From positions 2,741,501-2,805,500 of the forward strand of contig NZ_CP053562.1 in the NCBI RefSeq assembly GCF_002085925.2: a DNA stretch of 64,000 nucleotides, read 5' to 3'. Positions 54,650 through 63,301 of this stretch are shown here, piece by piece (the first letter of the stretch is position 1; the number at the start of each line of letters is the position of its first letter). This DNA is from Thioclava electrotropha (GTDB lineage Bacteria; Pseudomonadota; Alphaproteobacteria; Rhodobacterales; Rhodobacteraceae). The position numbers and the translations under genes were made by a program. Below the pieces are notes generated by a model. That model was not told where the DNA came from. It saw nothing but the letters and a program-made list of their open reading frames with translations, and did no database searches.

Positions 54650-55626
54650 GCACGACACCCGCCGAAAGCGTAAGCGCCCAGAGCGACCCCGCGATCGTCG
54701 TGAAGGGGCTCACGAAGATCTACAACGGCAAGAAGGTGGTAAACGCGGTCGATATGTCAGTGCCGAAAGGCGCGATCTACGGCTTCATCGGCCCCAACGG
54801 CTCGGGCAAGACCACCACGATCCGGATGATGTGCGCCCTGCTCACCCCCGATGGCGGCGAGGGTCACACCCTTGGTTACGACATCCACAAGGACGCGCGC
54901 GCGATCAAGGAAAACGTCGGCTACATGACGCAGAAGTTCTCGCTCTATGGCGATCTGACGATCCGCGAGAACCTCGACTTCATGGCGCGGATGTATCGGG
55001 TGAAGAACCGCAAGAAGGTGGTAGACGAGACCCTGCGGACGCTTGGCCTCGAAGGGCGCGGCAAGCAGTTGGCGGGCACGCTGTCGGGGGGCTGGAAACA
55101 GCGTCTGGCACTGGCCGCCTGCATGCAGCACAAGCCCGCGCTCCTGCTTCTCGACGAACCCACCGCCGGGGTCGACCCGAAGGCGCGGCGCGACTTCTGG
55201 GACGAGATCCGCCAGCTCAGCAAGCAGGGCGTCACGGTGCTGGTCTCGACGCATTACATGGATGAGGCGGTGCAATGCGATTACATCGCCTACATCGCCT
55301 ATGGGAAGAAGCTGATCGACGGCCCCGCGGCCGAGATCCCGCATCAGGTCGGCCTGACCACATGGCGGGTCTCCGGCCCCGACTTGATCCAGCTCGAAGA
55401 CGAGTTGCGCGCCGATCCGCGGGTCGAGCAGGTCGCGCGCTTCGGCGCCCAGCTTCATGTGTCCTCGACCGACAGCGCCGGGCTCGACGCGGTCGTCGCT
55501 GAAAAGAGCGGAGAGAACGACGCGCGCAAATGGGAGAAGAAAGAGGCCGAGCTTGAGGAGGTCTTCATCTACCTGATGGCGACAGCGGCCGACAATTTCG
55601 GTGTCAACGGAGGCCCCTCCGCATGA
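54646..55626 (+). CDS. ABC exporter ATPase (YbhF-like, single-domain)
   Basis: ATPase of 326 residues. Walker A is GPNGSGKTTTIRMM, the Q-loop is GYMTQKFSLYGDLTIRENL, the signature is LSGGWKQRLALAACMQHKP, and Walker B LLLLDEPTAGVDPKARRDFWD is followed by STHYMDEA. The C-terminal 80 residues form the extra domain of drug/antibiotic exporters. E. coli YbhF has two such domains fused; here there is one. Coupled by ATGA overlaps to the adaptor and the permease. Confidence 0.93.
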   Translation: MSTTPAESVSAQSDPAIVVKGLTKIYNGKKVVNAVDMSVPKGAIYGFIGPNGSGKTTTIRMMCALLTPDGGEGHTLGYDIHKDARAIKENVGYMTQKFSLYGDLTIRENLDFMARMYRVKNRKKVVDETLRTLGLEGRGKQLAGTLSGGWKQRLALAACMQHKPALLLLDEPTAGVDPKARRDFWDEIRQLSKQGVTVLVSTHYMDEAVQCDYIAYIAYGKKLIDGPAAEIPHQVGLTTWRVSGPDLIQLEDELRADPRVEQVARFGAQLHVSSTDSAGLDAVVAEKSGENDARKWEKKEAELEEVFIYLMATAADNFGVNGGPSA

Positions 55627-56756
55627 GCTGGTTCTCGGTCTCGCGTTTCGGAGCGGTGCTCTACAAGGAATTCATCCAGATGCGGCGCGACCGGATGACC
55701 TTCGCGATGATGATCGGCATCCCGATCCTGCAGCTGGTCATGTTCGGCTACATCATCAACTCCGACCCGCATCACCTGCCGACCCTGATCGAAATGGCCG
55801 ACGAGAGCCCGGTTGCGCGTGCGGTGCTGTCGGGCATGGAGACCTCGGATTATTTCAAATTCGAAGGTATCGTGACCAGCGCCGAGGAAGGCGATCAGGC
55901 GCTCCGCGACGGCACGGCGAATTTCGTCGTGGTCATCCCACCCAATTTCGAGCGTGACATCGTGCGGGGCCTGTCGCCGAAGCTGCTCGTCAGCGCCGAC
56001 GCGTCCGACCCGACGGCTGTGGGCACCGCAGTCGGCGCGCTGTCAGGGATCATCGACACTGCGGTGAAACAGACCTTCCAGGGCCCCTTCGCCCCGGTCG
56101 CAGGCCAGCCGCCGCCCTTCTCGGTCGTGGTGCACAAGCAATTCAACCCGGCGAGCAAAACCTCGCTGAACATCGTGCCCGGCCTGATCGCCGTGATCCT
56201 TGCGATGACGATGGTGCTGATCACCGCGATCGCGATCGTGCGCGAGACAGAGCGCGGCACGATGGAGACCCTGATCGCCACACCGGTCCGGCCGCTCGAG
56301 GTGATGCTGGGCAAGATCCTGCCCTATGTCGTGATCGGCTACATCCAGACCGTCGTGTTCCTGATCGCCGGGAAGCTTCTGTTCGGGGTGCCGTTCCTCG
56401 GATCGGGGCTGGCCTTCTTCATCGGGTTCAACCTCTACATCGTAGTGAACCTCGCCCTCGGCTTCCTGATCTCGACCCTCGTGCGCACCCAGATGCAAGC
56501 GATGCAGGCGAGCTTCATGACAATCCTGCCCACCATCCTGCTCTCGGGTTTCATGTTCCCCTACGCCGGCATGCCCGGCTGGGCGCAGGTGATCGGCTCG
56601 GCGATCCCCGCCACGCATTTCCTGCGCATCGTGCGCAAGGTGATGCTGAAAGGCGCGCACCTGACCGACATCACCGGCGACTTGCGGGCGATCTTCATCA
56701 TCGGCGTGGTGATCATGCTGATCTCGATGCTGCGCTATCGGCAGACGCTGGATTGA
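55623..56756 (+). CDS. ABC-2 type exporter permease (YbhS/YbhR/YhhJ-like)
   Basis: Permease of 377 residues with one N-terminal helix, a large periplasmic domain (about 50-175), and five helices at the C-terminus: GLIAVILAMTMVLITAIAIVRETERGTMETLIATPVRPLEVMLGKILPYVVIGYIQ and MQASFMTILPTILLSGFMFPYAGMPGWAQ are the ABC-2 signatures. Exports a drug or lipid-like compound with the ATPase; only one permease gene is present, so it probably acts as a homodimer. Followed by a terminator and then the transposon. Confidence 0.92.
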   Translation: MSWFSVSRFGAVLYKEFIQMRRDRMTFAMMIGIPILQLVMFGYIINSDPHHLPTLIEMADESPVARAVLSGMETSDYFKFEGIVTSAEEGDQALRDGTANFVVVIPPNFERDIVRGLSPKLLVSADASDPTAVGTAVGALSGIIDTAVKQTFQGPFAPVAGQPPPFSVVVHKQFNPASKTSLNIVPGLIAVILAMTMVLITAIAIVRETERGTMETLIATPVRPLEVMLGKILPYVVIGYIQTVVFLIAGKLLFGVPFLGSGLAFFIGFNLYIVVNLALGFLISTLVRTQMQAMQASFMTILPTILLSGFMFPYAGMPGWAQVIGSAIPATHFLRIVRKVMLKGAHLTDITGDLRAIFIIGVVIMLISMLRYRQTLD

Positions 56757-56811
56757 GGCGCTTCGGCTCCTGAAATCAGGTCGAAGCTCGTAACCCGCAG
56801 AAAAAAGAAAA

Positions 56812-56835
56812 GCCCCTGACCAAGAGGTCAGGGGC
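56812..56835. terminator. Hairpin at the end of the ABC exporter operon
   Basis: Perfect 10-bp stem GCCCCTGACC (56812-56821) / GGTCAGGGGC (56826-56835) with an AAGA loop. An A-rich stretch before it (56801-56811) gives a T-run on the minus strand, and the plus-strand tail is moderately T-rich, so it can stop transcription both ways. Confidence 0.7.
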
Positions 56836-56847
56836 AGGTCTATTTAT

Positions 56848-56984
56848 TGTGGAATCTCCCATAAAACGTCCACTCTCTCGAAAACGTGCGCTGCAAGCCA
56901 TTGATTTTAAATGCATCCGAACGCGACTCAAAGCTGATCGGCGGCCAAATTGTCCATTTTGCTAGCAATTAGTGTCCATCGAAA
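56848..56984. other. Candidate left end of the Tn7-like element
   Basis: AT-rich spacer between the ABC operon terminator and the tniQ terminator. GTCCA-containing motifs recur in one orientation: CGTCCACTCTC at 56868, TGTCCATTTTGC at 56951 and TGTCCATCGAAAG at 56973; TGT at 56848 could be a terminus. Repeated TnsB sites beginning TGT are expected at Tn7-like ends. The exact end and a 5-bp target duplication were not found. Confidence 0.35.
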
Positions 56985-56990
56985 GATCAT

Positions 56991-57018
56991 AAAAAAATGC
57001 CGCCCGAAGGCGGCATTT
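56991..57018 (-). terminator. Rho-independent terminator of the tnsABC-tniQ operon
   Basis: On the minus strand a 10-bp stem AAATGCCGCC/GGCGGCATTT (57009-57018 with 56995-57004) closes a 4-nt loop and is followed by seven T residues (56991-56997). It lies 20 bp after the tniQ stop. Confidence 0.85.
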
Positions 57019-57037
57019 GGGTCTCGGATTGAGCGGC

Positions 57038-58891
57038 TTAGGTTCTGCGCTTGGTGATTTCCGGAGGCAGATCAGAACGATGGTAGATCATCGCTCCAAA
57101 TTCTCGGGGATTGAACAATGGCTTAACGCCATACGCGTCCAAGAAAGATTTCGCGGCAGCCCTCTTGATCCCGTATTCCAATTTAAGCTGATGTCCGAAT
57201 ACGAAGCGCTTCCGGAACCGATCGAGCGCCTCAGGCGATACCCATTTTTCGCGCCGGCCAGGAAGGTCGACTACATCAAGGAGAGCGCCCCCTTCGCGCT
57301 CGCGGAACAACGAGTTTGTGGCAACTTGGTTAAGGCCCAACACCAGCATCACCATCTCAGCGGACATTCCTGGCAGGGGTAAATTGCTAGGGGCAGAAAA
57401 CTCCTTGGGATCAATGACCACCCCTCTGAAACCCGCGACATTCGCCAGGCGGAAGACCCGGTGAACCCGCCCTGCGAGCAAGCGGCGAAGGACGTATTCG
57501 TTCGTCATGCGTGACCGCTCCACACATTTCGCGATTGTAGTCATACCCGGGGGAATGCTTTCAACTTGGCGAGGCACAATGCTTTCAAGCCGTCGAAGCA
57601 AGCTGAGCATCTCCCGCTCATCGATTGAACGACTGAGCTTCCCTCTGGCCTCGCCATCCAGCCTCACCTGCGACAGAGCACCGATCTGCAGAAGCGTGGA
57701 CACCATCGGGCGCGATGCGTTGAGAATGTCTCCCGCGCGCGTGAAAGGCACAGCCGAACGGATCGCATCGCTTGTCGCACGCCCCACCGTCGCATCGACA
57801 AGCAGCTCCGAGCAGGTTTGTGACACCGCTCCGCGATCAAGAGCCCCACGTGAAATAAGAACGTCGCGCAACGTCAGAGCATGGACACGATACTGCCTCG
57901 CCAACGTGGCTACGCTGCACAATTTGGGATTGCGAACCACCTTCCCGAGAACCATCGCGCCCGGCGCAACATCCATCGTATTTACGATGTGACTGCGCAG
58001 AATATCACTGATTTCCCCGGGATCCTTGCGAAGCTTGTGCGAAGAAAGCCAATGGTAGAGCATGCCGAAGACCGCCCCTCGGCTGAGGCAATTCCGACCG
58101 CTTGCTTTGGCATCAACTTGGAGGTGTTCCAGCGCCTCGCGAATACCGGCCTCTCCCTTGCACACGTATGGCCAGCCGTAATCTGCCGCCCGGACCCAGT
58201 CGAGCATCCCAAGATCGACCGGCTTCGCCTCGGGACCAAAGGCAAGGACCGCACCAAGCATTTCAGTTGCACGCACGGCCTGCTCGATCGGCTGCCGATC
58301 CAACCATTCCGGCCCCTTGCCTCCCTGAAAATGGGTCACGACGTAGTTCTGAAGCAGCGATCGTGTCGCAGACGGGGTAACATCCGCCATGCGCAAGAGT
58401 TGCTCTCGCGTCTCAGGCGCAAGGACCGGCAGCTCGTGGAGGAAGTCATCCCAACTGCCTCTTCTGCGCTCGAGGAGAGGGAGAGAATGTTGCGGGCAGA
58501 CACGCGTAGACTGCAGCAACCAATCAAGCCGGTGCGAGCGCACCGTAGAGCTGCGTCCCCCGCGGGCATCATCTTCCCCCAGACAAGCGGGACAAAACCG
58601 CGTCACAGGCCCTGTAGTGAACTCCGCGCTGAAGGTCTCGCGGCGCAGGCGATACTGGCGGGGCCCGATCCGCGTGATGGCGTTGCGACGAAGGCGGAAC
58701 AAATCCTGGCCGGCCTTGGCAGACAGTCGCAGAAGCGCCTCCTCACATCCCGCGGAAAGGCGGTTGGGTGCAATCCCCAAATCATTGAGAAATGGCACCA
58801 GCCGCCCTCCCGTATGGAACGCGGCGAGGCGCGAAGCCCAGGACAGGACGGTCTCTTCGGCGTGGAACAGAAGATCGGGTCGAAGCTGCAT
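57038..58891 (-). CDS. tniQ: TniQ/TnsD-family transposition target-selection protein
   Basis: Protein of 617 residues. The N-terminal TniQ domain (LRPDLLFHAEETVLSWASRLA) carries a zinc motif C100-x2-C103 and C132-x2-H135 (FCPACLG, RVCPQHSLPLL). The remaining 450 residues include predicted helix-turn-helix-like segments and are as long as in TnsD-type proteins, suggesting sequence-specific target recognition. ATG 58891 is used, 5 nt after the tnsC stop; the frame extends to 58972 inside tnsC. Last gene of the transposition operon. No Cas genes lie nearby, so RNA guidance is not indicated. Confidence 0.88.
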   Translation of the reverse strand: MQLRPDLLFHAEETVLSWASRLAAFHTGGRLVPFLNDLGIAPNRLSAGCEEALLRLSAKAGQDLFRLRRNAITRIGPRQYRLRRETFSAEFTTGPVTRFCPACLGEDDARGGRSSTVRSHRLDWLLQSTRVCPQHSLPLLERRRGSWDDFLHELPVLAPETREQLLRMADVTPSATRSLLQNYVVTHFQGGKGPEWLDRQPIEQAVRATEMLGAVLAFGPEAKPVDLGMLDWVRAADYGWPYVCKGEAGIREALEHLQVDAKASGRNCLSRGAVFGMLYHWLSSHKLRKDPGEISDILRSHIVNTMDVAPGAMVLGKVVRNPKLCSVATLARQYRVHALTLRDVLISRGALDRGAVSQTCSELLVDATVGRATSDAIRSAVPFTRAGDILNASRPMVSTLLQIGALSQVRLDGEARGKLSRSIDEREMLSLLRRLESIVPRQVESIPPGMTTIAKCVERSRMTNEYVLRRLLAGRVHRVFRLANVAGFRGVVIDPKEFSAPSNLPLPGMSAEMVMLVLGLNQVATNSLFREREGGALLDVVDLPGRREKWVSPEALDRFRKRFVFGHQLKLEYGIKRAAAKSFLDAYGVKPLFNPREFGAMIYHRSDLPPEITKRRT

Positions 58892-58896
58892 CACGA

Positions 58897-59862
58897 TCAC
58901 CCCCTGCCCTTTCGGCGCCGACGTGGCGAAGGCGCTTCCTCCGCCTCCCCATCCGGCCGTAGGTTCCACCAATCCTCGACGAGGAACACATTGCGCTCGG
59001 ACGCAGCGCCCTCATGCAGCGCGTAGGCTTCCGCGAAGTGATCCATATCCAGCCGATCCGCGCCGTCCATCAGCGCGCGTTCGATCGCATTCACGACGAC
59101 CTCCACGGTCCGTCCGAAGCGATACCTTGCCGCATGGGTCACGCGCGCGACGAGATCCGTCTCGGCCGGAGGCGCGAGGCCCGCCCTTTGGCAGTAGGAC
59201 TCGATGAGACCGGCGATCTGGTCGCCGTCGGTTTTCGGATCGACCGGCGGCAGAATGAGGCTCGTGAATCTGCGTTGGACTTGCGGGTCGGAGCGCACGA
59301 CCTCCGCGAGCGCGGACGTGCCCGACAGGATAACAATGACAGCGGCATCCCCCTGCATCAGCGATTTCAGGGCGCGTAGGATCAGGTTTCGATCGGCACA
59401 GAACAGGTCGTGCGCCTCGTCGATCCAGATCGCCACGACCCCAAGCATGGAAATCCGCTCGCGCAGAAGCTCCATCATCGACCAGACTTCCCGGCTCTTT
59501 GAGACATCGGGATAGCCGCTGTCCTTGAGCAGCTCGCGCGTCATGCTCTTGAGGGTCGCAGGGCTCGGCACCGCCGCGTCCAGATAGCGCTTCGGCGCTC
59601 CCGGCTCGGCCTGAAGGGCCGCACAACGATCCAGGCCCCGCTGGACGAGCGTGGATTTGCCGCCACCCGGCTCGTCGATGATCATGATCCCCCGCGTTTC
59701 ACCCGTGGAGGTGAACCGCAAAGCGGACGGCAACGGATTGCCGTCCGCGTCATGCGCCAGAAGTCGTTGGAGTTGGGACGCGAATTCCGCGTCCCGAGGG
59801 TTGGTTACGTGCAGCCCGCGCAGGTCTTCGAGGATCCGCATCACCTTGCCGATATCATTCAT
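58897..59862 (-). CDS. tnsC: TnsC/TniB-family AAA ATPase of transposition
   Basis: ATPase of 321 residues that links target selection (TniQ) to the transposase. The Walker A is DEPGGGKST (63-71), with Asp at the usual first glycine, and Walker B is AIWIDEAHDL (144-153). Sensor and arginine-finger regions follow (VIVILSGTSALAEVV, QRRFTSLILPPVD). The C-terminus is basic (SPRRRRKGRG). It lies 3 nt downstream of tnsB and shares the operon with tnsA and tniQ. Confidence 0.9.
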   Translation of the reverse strand: MNDIGKVMRILEDLRGLHVTNPRDAEFASQLQRLLAHDADGNPLPSALRFTSTGETRGIMIIDEPGGGKSTLVQRGLDRCAALQAEPGAPKRYLDAAVPSPATLKSMTRELLKDSGYPDVSKSREVWSMMELLRERISMLGVVAIWIDEAHDLFCADRNLILRALKSLMQGDAAVIVILSGTSALAEVVRSDPQVQRRFTSLILPPVDPKTDGDQIAGLIESYCQRAGLAPPAETDLVARVTHAARYRFGRTVEVVVNAIERALMDGADRLDMDHFAEAYALHEGAASERNVFLVEDWWNLRPDGEAEEAPSPRRRRKGRG

Positions 59863-59865
59863 GGC

Positions 59866-62004
59866 TCAGTCCTCCACGTTCCAGTCAGAAGATTTCCCCT
59901 TGCGCTTGCGCTTGGGTTTCGCGGCCGTCTCTTCCTTCTCCGGGGAAGGAATGGACATGCCGGGCTTGCCATCGGCGGCAGGCGCCACATCGCTCGGCGT
60001 GCGGGTCGACTCCCTGAACCCCATGAAGAGGCGCTTTTCTGCCCGTGCGAGTTTCTCCTCGGTCCACTCCTCGACGAGAAGCCCCGCCAATGCCATAGCC
60101 TGGGCGTTGCGGTCTTCGATGGCCTTGATCGCCGCGAAGATCGTGTCGTGATCGAACTCCTTGCGCCGCGGGTTTGCGCTCTTGAGTTGGCGGGCCGCCG
60201 TCAGCCAAGTTTGCGCGGCCACACCATCATAACGCTTGTCGAGCGCAGGCACCTCGACCCACTTGCCGCCGAGATAGACAAGGATCGCGCCGATGTCGCG
60301 CGGGTGCCACGCCACCTCGAGCTCGACCTCACCATCGGGGCGCATCCATCTTGCCAATTCACCCGAGTGGTAAAACAGCCCATGCACCATGATCCCAGAC
60401 TTATCGAGCTTACGGGTATGGCGGACACCGAAGATCAGCCGGAAATCCCGGTTCGAAGGCGACGGTGCAACGCCAGGCGTCTTCTCCAGACGGCGCCAGC
60501 AGGTCAGCGGGGTTTCCCCGCCGAGACCGCGATGCGGTTGATTGTGGTAGATATCCACGATCCAGCGCACCATGGCGAAAGCAAAGTCGTCGAAAGTGAG
60601 TGCTGCGCGGGCTTTCGGATCAGCATCCCCCTTTTCCAGAATGCTGGAGAAGGTGTGCCCTGCCAGACGCCGCAGAAGCTTCATGGAAATCGTGCGGAAC
60701 AAACGCTCGATGCGCGCGCGCATCTCAGGGGTCGCAGGCGGCGTGAACTCATGAGCGACGCCCAAATCCGCGCAGCCAGCCCGGAAGGTCTCGGAAATGA
60801 ACGCCGGGCCATTATCCGTAGCAATCAGCTCCGGGCGGCCATGCATGTCCCAGGAGCCCTGCGCCCCCACCGCATCCGCCCACTTGCCCTTGTCAGAAAC
60901 GATCATCTGAAGGACCTGTTTCGCGGCCGACCCGCTAGCTTCCCGACTGATCGACATCCCGACAATACAGCGCGTAGTGGCACAGATCGCGACCGTGATG
61001 ACCCATCGCGCTTTCGATCCGTCGAGGCCAAGCGCTTTGCGCTCATCTTCGCTCAAAAATCCGTCCAAACCGGAGGACGCCATCAGGGTGATCGCATCGA
61101 CGCGGTATTCGTCGATCTCGACGCGTTCCAAAGGCCGCGTGAGCATCAGGCCGTTTCCGACCGGTGCAAATTTCTTGCGCGCAGAATCGAGCCCATCGCG
61201 TGCTACCGTGACCTGATAGAGGTCCAGAGACTTGATCGCTTTTCGAACCGTCGACCGGCTCGGAACGCGTAGCTCGAGCTGTCCCTCGGCGCGGAGCTCC
61301 GCGTTTCGCTCGTCAAAAGCACGCATGACGTCTTCGACGATCTTCGCTTCCGTAGGGCGCGTCTCGGACATGTATCCACGGACTTCTTGCATCATGAGCG
61401 AGATCTCTGCCGGCGTCATCCGATGACCACGGTTTCCTCGAGCGGCGATCCGGTCGGCAAGCCCGGCGGCGCCCGCCTCACGATATTGCTTGACCCAGCG
61501 GCGAAGGGTGCGAGCCGAAGGTGTCTTGAAGAAATTGTTCGTTTTCGTCTTATTGGGCAAATCGTGGTTGCACGACTCATCGGCGAATTTTGCCATTAAG
61601 CCCAGCAGTTCGGCTTTGTGTGCTTCGATGGAAGCATCCGTGATCTTCATGCCCTTTCTCTGCAGTTCGAAGAACGCCTGAACCCAAGCGTCGCGCTTGG
61701 CAAACGCGACGCGATCGCGCTTCGAAAGTGCCGAAATCAGAAATTCCGCGCTTTTCAGACGCGCACGCGCCTGATGGGGAAGAAAATAGCCGATCTGGTG
61801 GGTCATTTTTCCCTGTGCTGCATATTGGTTCAGCAATTGATGGGTGAATTGGCGTGCGCGCCCGGAGCCGTCGTCTTCCTGCAGGACCCAGCCATCTTCA
61901 TTGCAGTGGATGGGCCGCATCGAGATGTTGCCGATCGTAACACGATCGGTGGGAGAGAACGCGAGGCGCCGCGAGGAGATGGCGTGGCCGAATTGAAGGG
62001 TCAT
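59866..62004 (-). CDS. tnsB: TnsB-family DDE transposase
   Basis: Retroviral-integrase-type transposase of 712 residues. N-terminal DNA-binding helices include TPSARTLRRWVKQYREAGAAGL (about 161-182), an HTH. The rve catalytic core has Asp298 (RVEIDEY), Asp397 (LIATDNGPAF) and Glu433 (RIERLF), with the D-to-E spacing of 35 residues of the DD35E class. A Mu-type C-terminal barrel follows (FGVRHTRKLDKSGIMVHGLFYHSGELA), and the tail is basic and Lys-rich (PKRKRKGKSS). It overlaps the tnsA stop by 4 nt. It joins transposon ends to target DNA. Confidence 0.95.
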   Translation of the reverse strand: MTLQFGHAISSRRLAFSPTDRVTIGNISMRPIHCNEDGWVLQEDDGSGRARQFTHQLLNQYAAQGKMTHQIGYFLPHQARARLKSAEFLISALSKRDRVAFAKRDAWVQAFFELQRKGMKITDASIEAHKAELLGLMAKFADESCNHDLPNKTKTNNFFKTPSARTLRRWVKQYREAGAAGLADRIAARGNRGHRMTPAEISLMMQEVRGYMSETRPTEAKIVEDVMRAFDERNAELRAEGQLELRVPSRSTVRKAIKSLDLYQVTVARDGLDSARKKFAPVGNGLMLTRPLERVEIDEYRVDAITLMASSGLDGFLSEDERKALGLDGSKARWVITVAICATTRCIVGMSISREASGSAAKQVLQMIVSDKGKWADAVGAQGSWDMHGRPELIATDNGPAFISETFRAGCADLGVAHEFTPPATPEMRARIERLFRTISMKLLRRLAGHTFSSILEKGDADPKARAALTFDDFAFAMVRWIVDIYHNQPHRGLGGETPLTCWRRLEKTPGVAPSPSNRDFRLIFGVRHTRKLDKSGIMVHGLFYHSGELARWMRPDGEVELEVAWHPRDIGAILVYLGGKWVEVPALDKRYDGVAAQTWLTAARQLKSANPRRKEFDHDTIFAAIKAIEDRNAQAMALAGLLVEEWTEEKLARAEKRLFMGFRESTRTPSDVAPAADGKPGMSIPSPEKEETAAKPKRKRKGKSSDWNVED

Positions 62005-62711
62005 TGGGTCACCTTTTTCGCTTTGAAGACATTGGAATTCAGGGAGATCTGCTCGTGGCGAGCGAGTTTCAGATGGCCGGATTGGATGCGGCGGACGAAG
62101 GCGCGGAACCCATCGCCAGGTTCGTCGAAATACGCGACCAGCTCACCGAGCTTGCACAGGCCGGACATCGCATCATGGATTTCGTGGGCCAGTCGGTCCG
62201 CCGCAGGCTCCGGTCGCCGATAGGCGAAGAAGAGCTTGGCGTTGAACAGATCGATCCGATCGAGATTCTCGTCGGTCAGCAGCCGGACATCGTCCACGAA
62301 GCCGCTCTCCCGCGCCTGCTCCGCGATCCGCGACATCTCGTGCAGAAAGCGCTCGGTCACGCGGACCTGCGGCTTCACCGAATAGGCGAGCCGCGAGCCG
62401 TCGACTTCGGTGACGAGAAAGTCGAACCAGTGACGACGCATCGTTCCCTGCTCGTCTTCCCACCCGAACCCCACCTGCTCGCGCAGGTCCGCCGTGCTTT
62501 CGCGCCCCATGAGCGTCAGGCACCAGCACAGCTCGAGGTGGCTTTCGAGATGCACAATCCGACCTCCACCAGGCCCTACCAGGATCTGGCCCGTGCAATG
62601 TTCACGGGAGTGTCGATTGATCTTGCGGCCTGCCGTCGAGGGCTCGGGGAGCACAGGCGACGGATCGTTCCAGTTGGCCAAACCAACCGGGTTCATCATG
62701 TCTTCGGACAT
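62001..62711 (-). CDS. tnsA: TnsA-family endonuclease of transposition
   Basis: Protein of 236 residues that cuts the 5-prime ends of the element so that it moves by cut-and-paste. Visible nuclease residues are Glu56 (HLESHLE), Asp97 (HWFDFLV) and Lys113 (YSVKP). The position two before the lysine, usually Glu or Gln in this fold, is Ser111 here. The C-terminal half is the TnsC-interacting type domain. ATG 62711 has CGGAGG upstream. First gene of the operon; absent from Tn5053-type elements, so this is a Tn7-like system. Confidence 0.85.
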   Translation of the reverse strand: MSEDMMNPVGLANWNDPSPVLPEPSTAGRKINRHSREHCTGQILVGPGGGRIVHLESHLELCWCLTLMGRESTADLREQVGFGWEDEQGTMRRHWFDFLVTEVDGSRLAYSVKPQVRVTERFLHEMSRIAEQARESGFVDDVRLLTDENLDRIDLFNAKLFFAYRRPEPAADRLAHEIHDAMSGLCKLGELVAYFDEPGDGFRAFVRRIQSGHLKLARHEQISLNSNVFKAKKVTQ

Positions 62712-63301
62712 AGGTCCTCCGTTCCCGGAAATCCGGGTTCTTTCATTTTGAATGGACCGAGGAACGGAGTTGCGCCTGCCCGTATTCGGGTCTATGAACG
62801 CAAGTGAATACGCGGCCGTTCTCGGTCGTTACTTTTGGCGCGCCTCTCGGGGCGCGTTTTTTCATGCTTTTTGGTTGTGGTTGTTTCTCCTGAGATCCCG
62901 CCGAGGCGTGAAGTTTCCAGTTGGATGCGGATCCGTGCGCCATAGTTGGCAAACACTTCCTCACACCCAGAGCGAAAGCCTCAGCCAGCTATTCGCAGGA
63001 CTTCACAGGCCGGAATCTTCGGCGCCTGTCCAGAAAAAAATTTGCGGAAAAACAAAACGATAGATCCTTTTTCGCAAGCTTGGAAAACTGCAATACGGAA
63101 AAATACAAAAGAAGAATAAAAAAAGAACATAAGGTGACATTTCATTATATAAACTCGCCCCTTCGCCACTTCGTTCGGAAAATTTCTTGTGGACAGTTTT
63201 AGCTTATTATTCCGAAAGCGTCTTCTGATCGAACTCGGGCAAGCCTATCTCGCCCATTCACCCCAAGAATCGAATCAAGATAAATCGATTACCTTCGTCA
63301 T
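62712..63301. other. 590-bp non-coding region upstream of tnsA (candidate transposon end)
   Basis: No convincing gene. The part nearest tnsA is ordinary in GC; 63020-63200 is strikingly AT-rich. It holds CGGAAAAA/ACAAAA-like repeats (63045-63059 and 63096-63110), TGTCCA at 63027 (+) and 63190-63195 (-), GGTCCA at 62749 (-), and a minus-strand TATAAT (63144-63149). Tn7-like elements carry TnsB sites just upstream of tnsA, so this is where an end is expected, but no terminal repeat was proven. Confidence 0.4.
62837..62862 (+). terminator. Plus-strand hairpin with T-run upstream of tnsA
   Basis: CGCGCC-TCTC-GGGGCGCG forms a strong stem and is followed by six T residues on the plus strand. No plus-strand gene precedes it, so it may end a short unidentified transcript or shield the tnsA promoter region. 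Confidence 0.55.

Noticed and set aside
59752..61272. 506-residue plus-strand open frame
   Set aside because: Antisense to tnsB and tnsC, with no recognisable domain.
62752..63063. Small plus-strand protein of 103 residues upstream of tnsA
   Set aside because: Lies over the candidate transposon end, contains the terminator hairpin, and has no ribosome site or family resemblance.
56848..63301. CRISPR-associated transposon
   Set aside because: No repeat-spacer array and no cas12k, cas5/6/7/8 genes are visible; TniQ has the long TnsD-like form rather than the short CAST form. Genes beyond 64000 cannot be excluded.
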